Origin: Prillingera fragicola
Taxonomy: Eukaryota; Basidiomycota; Tremellomycetes; Trichosporonales; Trichosporonaceae
Length of the DNA: 64,000 nt
Assembly (NCBI GenBank): GCA_002335605.1
Contig: BEDY01000008.1
Location: 620,001 to 684,000 of the forward strand
Reading direction: 5' to 3'
Part shown: positions 14,139-25,787 of the stretch, one piece after another
How positions within the stretch are numbered: position 1 is the first letter of the stretch
How the letters are laid out: each line of letters begins with the position of its first letter
Made by a program: the position numbers and the translations under genes
The notes under the pieces: model-generated
Databases searched by the model: none
What the model was told of the DNA's origin: nothing
The model's input: the letters and a program-made list of their open reading frames with translations, nothing else

Positions 14139-15026
14139 ATGGCCAACCTCGGTGTCCCTATCAAGCTGCTGCACGAGTCGCTGGGCCACATCATCACTGT
14201 GGAGCTCAAGACCGGAGAAGTACGTGATGTTGCTGGAGTGGATGCTAACGCCAGATGTACCGCGGCAAGTTGATGGAGGGTGCGTTGTTTTGTTGACATG
14301 CGGCCAGTGACATGCTGACATTCCTTCTCCTCTCCTCTGCGATTCCGGACCCTGCTTGTTGATTCTATCGACTCCTTCTTTACGGCTAATCATCTTCGTT
14401 GAACATGGACTATACTCTATTGCAGCCGAGGACTCGCTCAACATGGCTCTGCGTGAAATCACCGTCACCGCTCGTGACGGACGTGTTTCGCAGTTGGAGC
14501 AGGTGTACATCCGTGGCAGCATGGTGAGTGCTTTACAGGCATGGCTTGAGCGGAGTGTACGGTGTATCATCTCTTGATGATATGAGGGACAAATGCGATG
14601 GTTACGCTGTCTGACCGCGTTTTATCTTGGCCACTGCGACTGTGCGTCAAGAGCAGTCGTCCTCATTACCGTCCTGCACCCCGAGGTATTTTCAAGATAT
14701 CTTGCAAGTGCAGCCATGGCCTGGGCGATTGTTGGAGACTATCACGCTTGCTGCCTGCCCTGCCATGCCACCCCAACAGTTACCGGTCGCTCTCACTGAC
14801 ACTGCAGGTTCGCTTCATTATTGTTCCTGACTTGCTGGCAAACGCGCCCATGTTCAAGCGTGTCGGTCCCAACGCCATGCGGGGACGTGGTATCGGTGCT
14901 GCACGTGGTCGCGCGACCATCCAGCGAGGCAAGTTTTGCGGCGCAAGAGACGGTGAGAATCAAGCTGACAAAGTTACAGCCAATGCACGTCGTGGTGCGC
15001 CTCGCGGCCAGGGAGTGAGGCGTTGA
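14139..15026 (+). CDS. SMD3: Small nuclear ribonucleoprotein Sm D3
   Basis: Core spliceosomal Sm-ring subunit that binds the U-rich Sm site of snRNAs. Exons 14139-14219, 14255-14279, 14426-14523, 14808-14928 and 14980-15026 give 123 residues. The start [13 protein letters not shown], the Sm1 segment ([18 protein letters not shown]), the Sm2 segment (YIRGS, then [10 protein letters not shown]) and an Arg/Gly tail match human SmD3 along its length. Introns 2 (146 nt) and 3 (284 nt) are long for this window. The last intron starts with GC (G/GCAAGT) and is 51 nt with no in-frame stop, so retention would insert 17 residues in the Arg/Gly tail. Confidence 0.95.
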
Positions 15027-15302
15027 GAACAGAGAGTTAGAGTGTGGTATTGTGCGATACGGCGAGCTAGTGTGATATGCTACTATGACTGATACTGTGG
15101 CAGCAGCTGTTGGTCGTGGTGGGGATGCAGTGATCGCAAGATATTCTAGAGAAGGGAGGGTGGAGCCAAATGTGATTTTTGGTCTTCTTATGTTGTCATC
15201 ACTTTGCGCCTATTACCTTGGATATCTTGAGTCATATGCCCACACTCTGCAATCTACTGGCACGGGGCATACACCTTTCGGTGCCTCTCCGCTGTTGCTT
15301 GC

Positions 15303-16367
15303 ATGGGCGTCCTTCCATATAGTTCCAGTGGGCAAGACTTCGTCTTCCATCCAGCTTTCGCGGCTCCAACATCGCCGACCAGTGTCATTCTCCAGTCCAC
15401 GACGGGAACGTGTTTCCACTTTGACCTGAGTCTCCTGGGACATCTCTCCTCTTTTTTTGCCGACCTGCGCACGCTCCCATGTCCACAGGCGACTAGCATT
15501 GCTCCTGCACATTCAACATGTGTAGCTTACGACGTCATTCCCTTGCCTCACGCGTCAACAACCGCCCTTTGGTTCAGTCTGCAAGCTATCCGAGCTACAC
15601 TCGCTGGCGGCACTCCGTCCGATTTACCCCACCACCCTTCTGAAGACATAGACAGTGAGGCGTCGCCCAGCGTAGGAAGATGGCGCACTGATGGCGCGCC
15701 AAGAGGTTCAGCGCCTGACGCCTCGCGGTACGACCAATATACCGAGTGTCTCACTCTAATCGATGCTTATGACCTCCCACTGGTCGGTGCAGCGCTCCTC
15801 GCAGCTACCAAGCGAGCTGCTTTTGGTCCTTTAGCTCAATCTGTAAACATTAGAGCTCGAGGAGTCAACGCCCTGGACGTGTTCGCAATGGCGCGCGTGC
15901 TACGTTCAGAGCAGGACGTCAGTGATTTGTCCGGCGCTGGCATGCTGCTTCCGTTCCCTAACATGGGCCCAAGTCCTTGGGCTATAGAGCTGCTTGCTGC
16001 AGCAGATACACGGGGCCTCGCAGCGTTACTGGCTCTGCACGGCCGGTGGGAAGCGGCTCTGGCGCGATTTCGCAATGCTGGACAACGTACAGGCAAGCTC
16101 ATTGCTTTCGGATGCGACACTCAGCATTGTGCTTCTTGGAGGCGGTACGCGGGAGACTACGCTGCATGCGTAAATGAAGCAGTGGAGCGCATCATCGCAA
16201 CGCTTGAAGCTGATCCGAGGACTATTCGCCGGCCAGTGCAAGAGCTGGCCAATCTCGACCGAGAGCCTTGCGTTGGGTGTCGATACCGGCTGGGAGTACA
16301 CCTGTCCAGGATCAAAACCAGCGCCATCAAGGTAAAAGACTGGACGATTCAACTAAACGATATGTAA
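15303..16367 (+). CDS. BTB/POZ-like domain protein
   Basis: Single-exon reading frame of 354 residues, unusual here where most genes have introns. The N-terminal part (about 12-105: DFVFHPAF, VILQSTTGTCFHFDLSLLGHLSSFF, then IPLPHASTTALWFSLQAI) has the rhythm of the BTB domains common in basidiomycetes, where the segment reads roughly vLrSsDgv-F-vh-aiLslaSpfF. The C-terminal half is helical and contains CGCRYR-like cysteines (EPCVGCRYRLG). Such proteins often act in protein-protein contacts or as ubiquitin-ligase adaptors, but no partner is visible here. The stop is only 37 bp from that of the convergent TPR gene. The start at 15303 is the first ATG in frame. Confidence 0.65.
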   Translation: MGVLPYSSSGQDFVFHPAFAAPTSPTSVILQSTTGTCFHFDLSLLGHLSSFFADLRTLPCPQATSIAPAHSTCVAYDVIPLPHASTTALWFSLQAIRATLAGGTPSDLPHHPSEDIDSEASPSVGRWRTDGAPRGSAPDASRYDQYTECLTLIDAYDLPLVGAALLAATKRAAFGPLAQSVNIRARGVNALDVFAMARVLRSEQDVSDLSGAGMLLPFPNMGPSPWAIELLAAADTRGLAALLALHGRWEAALARFRNAGQRTGKLIAFGCDTQHCASWRRYAGDYAACVNEAVERIIATLEADPRTIRRPVQELANLDREPCVGCRYRLGVHLSRIKTSAIKVKDWTIQLNDM

Positions 16368-16404
16368 CTAGTGTTATGCATGTGCTGTATGTACAAGTTG
16401 CTCT

Positions 16405-18512
16405 CTAAAAGTTGAGCACGTCCTCCAGCCTCTGCTTGGGCAGCTTGGCTACCTCAGCCTTGACCTTAACCATGAGCTTCTGGGCGGCCTCATTGCCAGG
16501 CTGCAAACGCAACACGTGCTTTAGGTCCGCTTCAGCCTCCCGCCAGCGCTCCATACCACCACGCGCAACGGCACGCTGATAGAATGCCTTGCTGTTCTTG
16601 GCATCCTTTGCCAGAATGTGCTTGCAGTCGCTCTCAGCCAGGGCATGTTTGCCTAGTGTGTTGAAGGCAACGGCGCGGTTGGAATAGTACACCGTCTTCT
16701 TACCGTCAAGTGAGATTGCCCGCGTGTAGCACCTAATCGCCTGGACTAGTTCACCAGCGTTGACGTGCACGTTGCCTGCAGCTTTTTCACGGGCCCCCAG
16801 CTCCTCGGTCCATTTTTCCATGCAGTCGCCCCACAGACGCGCCTCACGGGCTGGTCGGGCTTTGCGCGTTGCCGTTGCCTCGGTGAGGCGACGATACACG
16901 GCCACAGGATGAGCCGTCTCTAGTGCAGCCACATCACGCGAGTATCCTGCATACGCAAAAGGGGTGGCGTTGGCCGCCGCGCGATGCAAGAGCTGAACAG
17001 TCAGCCCGGTCAACTACTCCGCCGCCTACCTTGACAAAGTGACGAAATGTCAATACAATAGCCGTGTTGCGTTCTGCTGGGTCACCTTCCGCCCATTCGG
17101 TCGGCAAGTAGACCTTCTTCGCCGGCGCTTTGGGTGCCTTAGGAGGAGCCTTGACCGCCTTGTTAAAACGCGCCTTGCTTCGACCGACAGTCATCTTGCG
17201 GCCGTTTCGTCCTGCACTTGGGGCGCTCGCCTCGGAACCGTCGTCTTCGTCCAGTTTTAGGGCATGCTCGAGCCCCTCGAGGGCTGCGCCTGCGTTTGTG
17301 CTAGGGCCATAGCGGCTCTCCACACTAGGATCGACTGCACCGAGCTCTTTGAGCCGCCATCGCAAATGCTCTTCAACGGCCAGGACGTCCGTCATCTGAG
17401 GGTGAGGGAAGATGGCACGCCTCGCATCAGCGCCGAATTCGTCTCCAGATTTGGCCGTGTGTCGAGCAAATCCAGCTCCTGGAGGCAACACCACTTCCAG
17501 CTGCTTGGCCGATCGAAGCTTGGGAAACTTCCAGCGAGTGCGAGCTTGAGCCTCAGTCTCCACTTCACCAGGCCACCCCTTGGAAACCTGGCGCGTCGCT
17601 AGCTCAAACGGCAAGAGGCCAACAGGCTTTTTGCGAACCACTACCGCCTCGTGCAAGCAGTCGGGGCAACAAGTCAGTTGACAGAGGCATGCCGCGTGGT
17701 CGTCGTCGTCTTCGTCGTTTGCTCCGTGTGAAGGGCCAAGATCGTTGGTGCACACACCGTCACGCGGCAACCCAGGGGTACTAGGCTGTGCACCCAGTCC
17801 TCCGGCGCCAATAGCTGCCGCAGCCGTCGCCATTGCAGAGCTCTCTCCGCGGATCGCTACCTCGGCAGGTACAAGCCGACCAGACAGTCGTCGTTCCAAC
17901 TCTGTGTAGAGATTTTGCAGCATGTCCGTCATGAAGATTTGGTCGAGGGCTGGCCCACCATGCACAATCTGTTTCCGCATGAAGGGCGACGATGCACCAG
18001 CCAATATGAGTGTGATGATGAAAGTCGGGATGGTACGCGTAAACACATGGTGAAAGGCCTCAGTCCTTGGGATGTTAGCTGGCAGGGCGGCGCATCAGCC
18101 CAGGCCAGACTCACCAGCAAGATTCAACCCAGCAGTCAAATTCCCGGCGAACCAGAACTGCCATGTCCCCGCATAGCTCCTCTACCTCTTCGTCTGATAA
18201 CTTGGCTGTGCGTTGGCCTTCGTTGGCATGCTCCCCTCGCTGCGGCCAACGATTTCGGTGCGGGCAGCTTGGGCCAGCAACTGCATCTCCTCCGCCTCCG
18301 GAGCTTGCTCCATCCCCGCTCCTCTCGGGTGGAGGGTAAGGATCCTGATGCCTCCCTTGAAGTTGAAGCAGCGGCAACTGTGGTGGCGGAGCTGGCTGGC
18401 GGTATGCGTTTGCGGCCGCAGTGAGCCTCTCACGCGTCATTTCGGGCAGGACGGGTGGAAACATGGATGGCAGCGCGTGCGCATTGGGAAAGCGCATGGG
18501 CGGCGGAGACAT
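16405..18512 (-). CDS. TPR-repeat protein of unknown function
   Basis: Exons 18115-18512, 17030-18065 and 16405-16992 give 673 residues. The first splice uses an AAG acceptor 8 nt after a CTAAC branch site. Near the C terminus (about 530-640) there are three tetratricopeptide-like helix pairs (AREKAAGNVHVNAGELVQAI, YYSNRAVAFNTLGKHALAES, KAFYQRAVARGGMERWREAE), resembling the TPR of co-chaperones. The middle has an acidic run before two CXXC pairs (CLCQLTCCPDC), possibly metal-binding, and a Lys/Pro/Ala-rich patch (KAPPKAPKAPAKK). The N terminus is Pro-rich. The whole does not match a family I can name. An Hsp90/Hsp70-linked role would be inference from the TPR only. Confidence 0.75.
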
Positions 18513-18795
18513 GGTGTCGGAGAGCCATGCGGCTAACAATGGAACCAAGCTGAGAGAAGTGCGCGATGGTCGAGTACAGCGGCAACGGTAACTGTTTCGT
18601 AGATGTCATGTCGCATTGTAGTGAGCCACAATGAGAGCAGCGGGAGTATTTATATCAGCAAGCACTTAAAAACACGTCATGCTTGATGCCTGTACACAGG
18701 CAATAGCGATCGTCACCTCGTCGACTTCTGTAGTTTCAATCCATCACCATCCTCGGCGTGACAACCCTCTACGAGTACAGACAGGCGACGTCAGC
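18513..18795. promoter_or_regulatory. Divergent promoter region, TPR gene / ARP4
   Basis: About 280 bases between two start codons pointing apart. It includes an AT-rich TATTTATATCA near 18648 that could serve as a TATA-like element for either side. Confidence 0.5.
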
Positions 18796-20419
18796 ATGGT
18801 TTACAACGGAGGTGAGCTAGTGAAACTAGTGCCGAGCATTTCTGACACCAATAGACGAGGTCTCCGCCGTTGTGGTCGACTTTGGCTCGAACACTACGCG
18901 TGCTGGTTATGCAGGCGAAGACGGCCCTCGTGTTGTCGCCCCGTCGTTCTACGGCTACATGGATGAACCCTCTAACGCCTCTGGCTCAAACTCCAATGGG
19001 GCTTCTGCGGACAATGACGATCCTATGGATGGCGGCGCACCCAAGGAGGAGCCTACAAAAGGAAAGCGCAAGTACTACTTTGGCGACGACGGCGTTGGCG
19101 TTTGGCGCAACAACATGGAGGTCGGGAGCTTTATGGTGGATGGAATCGGTGGGTAAATGAAGCTGGAGGGTGGATGCAACGCTAATCTATGCAGTGAACG
19201 ATGGCGAGGCTGCCGGGGCCATGCTCAAGTATCTGTTGCGCGACCGACTGTCACTGGACCCGACCGAGCATCCTCTGATGCTCACCGAGCCTGCGTGGAA
19301 CTCGACACGTGCACGTGAGATTCTTGCCGAGCTGGCTTTTGAGGGCGAGGGTGTGCCTGCGTTGTACTTCGGCTCATCAGGAGTATTGTCGGCATTCTCG
19401 GCTGGCAAGCCCACGGCACTTGTTCTCGATGTGGGCTATGCGAACAGTAGCGCCGTCCCCGTCGTGGACGGCTATGCTCTTCGCGCGGGCACTATGAGGC
19501 AGCCTCTCGCCTCCTCGCTGCTTCTCTCGCAGCTTCACTCCCACTTTGCGAACCCGACGCCTACGCGCCAGTTTCCCTTGTCGCTGTTGCCCCGCCAACT
19601 TATCGCAAAGCGTGACACGACGCCTGAGCCCGGGATGCAGCCTCGCCCAACCCTTCGCGACGACCGTCTTCCCGGTACCACTCCATCGTGGCGCGCTTGG
19701 GCCGAGCAGGGCGTCGTTGATACGTGGAAGGAGTCGTGTGCCGAGGTCATCAATCACAGAGGATTCGACTTCCAATCGGCGCGAGACTTGCCGCAGACTT
19801 TATATGAGTTTCCTGACGGATACCACCAGAACTTTGGCGAGGAGCGGTATCGATTCACCGAGATGCTCTTTGACCCCAAAAACTATTTCAACCAGGTTTG
19901 TTTCTTGCGTGCTTATGCCGATGCTGACTGGCCCAGTCGATCGAGCCCCCTGTGCACCTCCGTGCCACCCCTAACGGCGACCACTCGCACTCGCTCAAGG
20001 ACCTTGTCCCCTTGTCGCAGCTTGTCCACGACTCGATCATGGCTTGCGATGTCGATGTAAGGGGCGCCCTGTTGCAGAACGTTGTTGTTGTCGGCAACAC
20101 TTCGCTCACCCGCGGTCTCACTGAGCGTCTCGACATGGAGCTTGCTAGTCTACTTCCCAGCGTGAGTCCCATTGTTTACTGCTCCCAGCTGACTGTCCCA
20201 GCAAAAGATCAAGATTCACACGCCGACCATTCCGCACGAACGGAAATACTCGTCATGGCTGGGCGGCTCTGTGCTTGCGTCGCTCGGTACCTTCCACCAG
20301 CTGTGGGTGACCAAGGACGAGTACGAGGAGCACGGCATGGGTATTGTGCACCAACGTGAGTACCACCGCTAGTCAAAGTTTGAATACTGACCATCATTTC
20401 TTTTGCAGGGTGCAAGTAG
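18796..20419 (+). CDS. ARP4: Actin-related protein 4 (BAF53 type)
   Basis: Nuclear actin-related subunit of chromatin complexes (NuA4, INO80 and SWR1 in yeast). Exons 18796-18811, 18855-19148, 19195-19895, 19937-20161, 20202-20355 and 20409-20419 give 466 residues, close to yeast Arp4. The actin fold shows in [21 protein letters not shown] near the N terminus, [45 protein letters not shown] and [20 protein letters not shown]. An acidic, Ser/Asn-rich insert follows the first phosphate loop, as in Arp4. The first and last coding exons are only 16 and 11 nt. The stop is 59 bp from the end of the convergent exonuclease gene. Confidence 0.92.
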
Positions 20420-20478
20420 ATGGCGTAAGTCTGTATAGTGGTGATGATACATATGATATTCACAACCCTGAGGCGTGA

Positions 20479-22596
20479 TTACGATGATGGGGCCGACACC
20501 CACGAGTCGTCGCCGGAGCTGCTGTCGCATGCGCTGTCAGGCCCTTTTGAATTAAGCGGCGCTGGCAAGCTGGAGGAGGGCTGCGTAGTGCGTAAACTGA
20601 CCAACAGGCCACTATAGCGCGTCCTCAAGTTCTTGTCTGACTGGAGCAGTGCCACGATCCGTGACCGCACATGAGACGCAATGGACTCGGGGGGAAGCAT
20701 CGATGCGGCCCTACCGACGTACCCTCTGTTGCTGTCAGGCATACACGGCGACACAATGACTCACCGTACGGTGCTTGTCTTGACTTGCAGTTGAACAGCA
20801 AGCTCGTCAATGTTTTGGCCCTCCGCGAAGAGGCGAAACGCTCGCTCCGCTGCTGGAGAAGCAGATACTGAGACACCTGCTCCCCCCGGTTTGCCGCCCT
20901 TGCCTAGTGGCGGCAGCGACACCCCGCCTCCCACAGACACGATCGACAACGCTTGCAGGTCCACATTACCATATCGTGCCTGTCCTCTGCGCTCCAGTTC
21001 CTGAAAGATTAAGAGACCAACAAAGGCGTCATTGGCAGCGTCTTGACAGTCAGTGGGCCGCCGTGAGAGACACTTACAGTCAATCTGTTCGCCCACGAGT
21101 GGCCGGTCCCATGCACTTTGCCGCACGCCCTCGTTCTTGTCAAGTTCCACGCCGAGACAGTGCTTGGCCAGCTTCGCCAGCGAGATGAGGCGCCCGCCTG
21201 CAAAGGTCCCAGCAGGTTCAGCCCAGCGCGCCCATGCGGACAGCTCCAGCATGCCTGCAGGCGATTTTCCACCGTCCTTTTCCGAGAACAAAGCTGGCCA
21301 GTCACGGACTAGCTTTTGCCAATCCCCTTTGATGCTCACACCAACTTTTATGCGCCTCGGGTCAGCGATGAGGCTACACAGAGCGGGCCCTGGGCGAGTC
21401 CTCTCGTCGAGGTGGAAGACGATGACGGTCTTGGCGTCGGCAATCTGAATCACAGCAGTGCGGCCTTGAGGCCAGGTGAGCTTGCCCATTGTCGCGTCCC
21501 ACAACCCGTTTCGCACAAGCTTGACTGTGCCGTCTTTTCGTATCTCAGTGCGGACTGGGCCAACCCCAGGCGGTGGCCATTCCAAGTCGAACCCAAGCAC
21601 CGGCCCACGCAGGCAGCTAACCAGATCGTCGGCCTCGGACGCGTCCGAAGTGTATGCAACGGCAGGGGAGTGAGAAAAGTGACCAGCGAGAGGCCGGCGG
21701 ACGGAGAAGACGGGAAGCTGCTCCTTGCTGACCTCGATGTCTGCCGTGCTTGGCTTGGCCGTTGATGGGTGCAAAGTGGCCTCCTGCTTCGCCACGAGTC
21801 CGTGCTGTCTGCTGTCCAGAGCGTGAACAGGCTTGGTTTGGCCAGCTGGTTGCAGAGTGCCCGCTTTAAAGCTGGTTGTTGCCGGCGACGTTGAATCACG
21901 AACCTGAGGGATAATGCGCGGAAGAGGCTTTCTCGATATTGCGGCGCCCGGCTGCCCAGCCACCAGAGACTGAGCAGGGGGACCAACGCGGTCGCTGATA
22001 GCCAAAAGTTCCATCTTGTCAGCAACAGTGAGAACCGGCCCATACGCCGTCCGAGTCCCCGCCTGACGAAGAGTTGGGCTGGCGGGTGCCCCAAAACTGC
22101 TCTCCGCACTCGCCGCATCGTCATCTGACTCAGATGTTGACATGTATGTGGCCACAAGTTGTGGATTGCCGGCCTGTGGTAGAGCGCGCGGTCGAGCAAA
22201 AAACGGATGCAGCGGAGGCCGGACTGGTGAGGGGCGCGCGATTGACTTTGGCGGGGTCATCGCTGTTGCGGCTAGCGGCGAGTAGTGAGGGGCCGCCCGG
22301 ACGCGGAAAGGGGTTCGTGGGACATCTCCAACAGGCGACGGCGACGGAGAGGAGTCTGAGCCGGACAATGGTGGCGAGGAGGTGACCGTAATAGGGCAGG
22401 ATGCTGTCCCGCTCCGTCGTGGTGGGGTCAACGGCTCTTTGGGCAAGAGAGTCGTTGTCGAAGAAGTGGTTATAACCTCGCCAACCCAGGCTATACTACT
22501 CATGTCCCGGACCCCATTGGGGAGGTCCGCCATGGCCCTGGTGCAAGAGCGCAAAATGATGGACAATGTGAGAGTTGGGATCTTTGTTGACAACAT
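20479..22596 (-). CDS. WRN-type DnaQ-fold 3'-5' exonuclease with C-terminal helix-turn-helix
   Basis: Exons 21078-22596, 20765-21041 and 20479-20725 give up to 680 residues; ATGs at 22533 and 22503 are also possible starts. The exonuclease carries the DEDDy residues: GFDLEWP (motif I), SIKGDWQKL (II) and, after splicing, DYAANDAFVGLLIF (III). Unspliced RNA keeps the frame but destroys motif III because the 36-nt intron lies between Asp and Tyr. C-terminal to it, AFRLFAEGQNIDELAVQLQVKTSTV resembles the helix-turn-helix (HTH_40) at the end of RecQ/WRN helicases. No helicase core is present. The N-terminal 300 residues are Ser/Pro-rich and look disordered. A DNA repair role is inferred from the family. 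Confidence 0.82.
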
Positions 22597-22737
22597 GTCC
22601 CCGCATACATCGGGTCGCTGGCACAGTGGCGGGTCAGTGTATGGAGATTTGTTTGCCTCCACACAGTAATTTCAGGCATAATTGCACAACGCTCAACACA
22701 ACGGCAAATGAGTTTGCAGCGGTGGCAGTGCATGCGT

Positions 22738-25001
22738 CTACAACTCTATCTCGAGGTCGCCACTCTCATCGTCGTCGTCGTCATCATCGAGCTCCTCTAC
22801 CACAATAGCCTCGTCTTCCTCGTCTTCCTCACTTCCCATGACAGTGTCCTCGTCATTGACGTCGCCCCGAGTCGCCCGGTCTTCTGCCTCGTCCACAAGC
22901 GACTTCCAGCCCAACTCAAGTTCCTCGAGAGCAGCCTCGTCCTCGCGCAACTCCCGACGCACAACGTCTACTGCATCGTACGCGTCACGACCTTTGTTTT
23001 GGTCCAGCAGCCACTCGGCCCACATGAGGACAGCGGTTACACGTTCCGAGGCTGTGCGACAGGCCGCACGCCAGCTGCCGTACAGCTTGGCCAAGCTAGC
23101 CTGGGTACCATTGAGCTCATCCAGCTCATCGAAAGCCGAGATAAAGAAGGTGGACGTCGGCTGATAGGCCTTGGCAATGGCGTCGAGCGCTGCTGGCGCC
23201 GATACACCAGCACGCATCTGACTGGCAAAGTACAAGGCAAGAAGGGTGGAGTGAAGGGCGGGGATGGGAGCACCGAGACGAAGCGAGTCGCGCATAAGGC
23301 GTTTCCATGCCGCCTGCGGGGATGGCTGTGCATCCTCCCACTCAGCCCAGGTTCGCCACAGGGCTACGGTGAGCTCTTGTGCTTCGGCAGAGAGACCAGC
23401 AACGGTGATCCGCGCGGCGGCCTCAGCAGCCGTCTTGCGAATATCAACAACCTCAGCCTCTGCCGCGTCGATTTCTGCCGCTACTCTCAGCAGTTGAATT
23501 GCAGGATCGGTGGGCTGCTGTCCGGCATGCAAACGAACTGTTCCAAGGTATGCTGGAGTGTCGAGACGCTGAACAAGATCAAGATGCTTGGCGAGAAGAG
23601 TCGCGGAAGGAGACAAGTTGGGCTTTGCCAGAGAAGTCATTGTCGACAGGAGATAGCGTTGGAGGTCCGTGTTGTCGCTAGCGTCCTGGATGCGACCGGC
23701 AAGCCATTCACCAGCCACATTGGCCCAGTCGGCGCTGCCACTCTTCTTCGCGATGGAACGAATCTCCCGGCCAATAGTGCCAAGAGCGTCAACAAGCTCT
23801 ACACCAGTGAGAACGACACTGCCGTCTTCTACGCGGCCTGCCTCGTACTCGCGGTCGTACAGCGGTCTGGCGATGAGAGCAAGACGCGCGCGTGCACCGT
23901 CAAGGCCGCCCAGAGCAGAGATGCGCTCCAAATCGGCATACACAATGCCAAGAGCTTTCGTCCGCAGTGGTGACGGGTAGCTCCGGAGAAGAGCGAGGAG
24001 CGAATCGCGGAACGCCATACCGTCCGCGCTCTCTCCTTCGTCCTCCCGCTCGCGGCTCTCCGGGGTGACCTTTCCAAGACCAGACTCAAGTGCGTGGACA
24101 ACGAGTTGGCCAGAAAGGATGGCTCGACGAGCATCTTCGCCTTCGGGGCCAAAAGCACCGTCCCCTCCTGCAAGTGCTGCGGCATCGCCTTCAAACTTGT
24201 CCTCGCCGGCGGGATTATCAATGCCAAGGGTGCGCCACCGACGGCGGAGGGCCTCGACCCATCCCAGCTCGAGCTTTACATACTCACGCCAGAGCGTATG
24301 GGATCGCGGCAAGAGGCGCAAACCCAAGAGCAAGGTGGTACGTGCTGGTCCAGTGCCTTCGAGGGAGAATGCGGATGAGTCGGCCTCGTCGGCGGATGGC
24401 AGATCAAGCTTGGAGGTGGAAGGAATGGCCGACCGAGGCAGAGGAGCTCCGGGGTGTAGGTGGTGGTAAGAGAGAAGAAGGTACAGCGTCGGCGAGAGAG
24501 GGTGGTGCTGGAGCGCGCTGTTAAGACCCTTGGCCACAACCTTCGTCATACCCTCGCGGGCGGCAAACTCGACGTATGCGAGCCAGACGGCTAGGTCACC
24601 AGGGAATTTAGAAGTCGCACGCTTCAGAATGTAAAGGGTGCGGCGAGGAATCGAGTAGGTCGAAGCTGAAGGGGGAGGACGGTTGATGTGGTATTCTGGC
24701 GTGTCAGCCAGCACGGCATGTAAGGAGCTGCACTCACTGAGCTTCTTCCATCGAACCTTTCTCAACCGCTCCAGGTTAATCTCGTACTCTGCATACTTGA
24801 AAAAGTCTTCCTTGCGTGTCACACGGCGAATCAAGGCAGTCTCAAAGGCCGTACGGCGCTTGGTGATTTCATTGATCTCATGCTAGGCTGTTAGCGACGG
24901 TTGTCCCAAGAGTTGATTCTCACCTTTGAGAACAGTCCCTTGTCGTAGAGATCCTTGAGCTCTGGGAGCGTTGACTCGAGCTGAAACTGGACCTTCTCCA
25001 T
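22738..25001 (-). CDS. UTP6: U3 snoRNP component UTP6
   Basis: Component of the small-subunit processome in the nucleolus, needed for 18S rRNA maturation. Exons 24924-25001, 24738-24882 and 22738-24695 give 726 residues. The N terminus is the signature: MEKVQFQLESTLPELKDL, HEINEITKRRTAFE, then LIRRVTRKEDFFKYAEYEINLE. HAT-type helical repeats follow (for example TLYILKRATSKFPGDLAVWLAYVEFA) through the rest of the protein. The last 50 residues are strongly acidic (runs of Glu and Asp), as in other fungal Utp6 proteins. Intron 2 is 42 nt with no in-frame stop, so retention would only insert 14 residues. Confidence 0.92.
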
Positions 25002-25787
25002 GATTTCAGGCAATGGTCGTGACCTGCTTTAAGAAGTTGTAGAGGTGTAGTGCAGCCAATGTTGTCAATGACCGTGGCCGGCACAAGAACTGAAACTCAA
25101 CTTTTGAGATTATTATCAATGATGTGTACTATTTTACATCTGACCTCCACCGCGCGGTCACGTGCCGAGTTCCCTTGCTCTGATCCCCGTGGGGCATCCA
25201 ACCTGTGATCCTGGTGGAGGATTGTTGTTCCTGGCAGGTTGAATAGTGGGTTCCTTTGGTTCGCTTGTAGACATCTCTTTACTTTCTCAACAAGGGACGG
25301 CCGCGGCCGTTGGCAGCAGTTCCTGGCCTGGCTGGTGCTAGACGCTCACAAGGGAACAAAGGGGTGATGCTCAAGCTCCGCAGCTCCGCACTATACGCTT
25401 TTGCCAAAACAGCCCCGTGTCGGGACCCAGGTAGGTACCGGCTCATCTGTGTTCATCCAAGGCCCCACCATTAGCAGAGCGAGTGGTGGCTCTAACCCCG
25501 CAACTGAGCCGCTGTTTCGAACAGGCCCCGGCTACTCGGCCTCCATTTCCTTCCCCACACTCCACATGCGTGCCGGAGCCCGCAATCTACAGAACGATCA
25601 GCCCCTGCCCGCTCTGTACATATAAAGAACACTTGGGGACCTTGGCCTAACCCCCTCCTGCATCCTCAGCTGAGCACGTCCACTCACCACATCCTTTCAC
25701 CTGCCGAGACGCCGTGGCGACCTCCACCAGTGCCATTGCCGCGTGACGATCTGTACCTTGTCTTGTAAACATCAGCATCAAATCAAC
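25002..25787. promoter_or_regulatory. Divergent promoter region, UTP6 / CoA ligase
   Basis: Nearly 800 bases between two outward start codons. TATAAA at 25621-25626 lies about 160 bases before the ligase ATG and is a good core-promoter candidate. No reading frame or RNA seen. Confidence 0.55.
25621..25626 (+). promoter_or_regulatory. TATA box candidate of the CoA ligase gene
   Basis: TATAAA in a CATATAAAGAAC context, about 160 bases upstream of the start codon at 25788, followed by a C/T-rich leader. Position and sequence fit a fungal core promoter. Confidence 0.5.

Noticed and set aside
14524..14807. TGATGA and CTGA boxes in SMD3 intron 3, as a possible box C/D snoRNA
   Set aside because: The boxes near 14573 and 14619 are only about 40 bases apart, too short for a usual C/D RNA, and no terminal stem is evident.
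16405..16992. TPR gene as an RPAP3 or Tah1 orthologue
   Set aside because: The TPR region resembles many co-chaperones, and the large N-terminal part matches none of these proteins.
22708..23973. 421-codon plus-strand frame
   Set aside because: It lies entirely opposite the UTP6 coding region, has no family resemblance and arises from the codon bias of UTP6.
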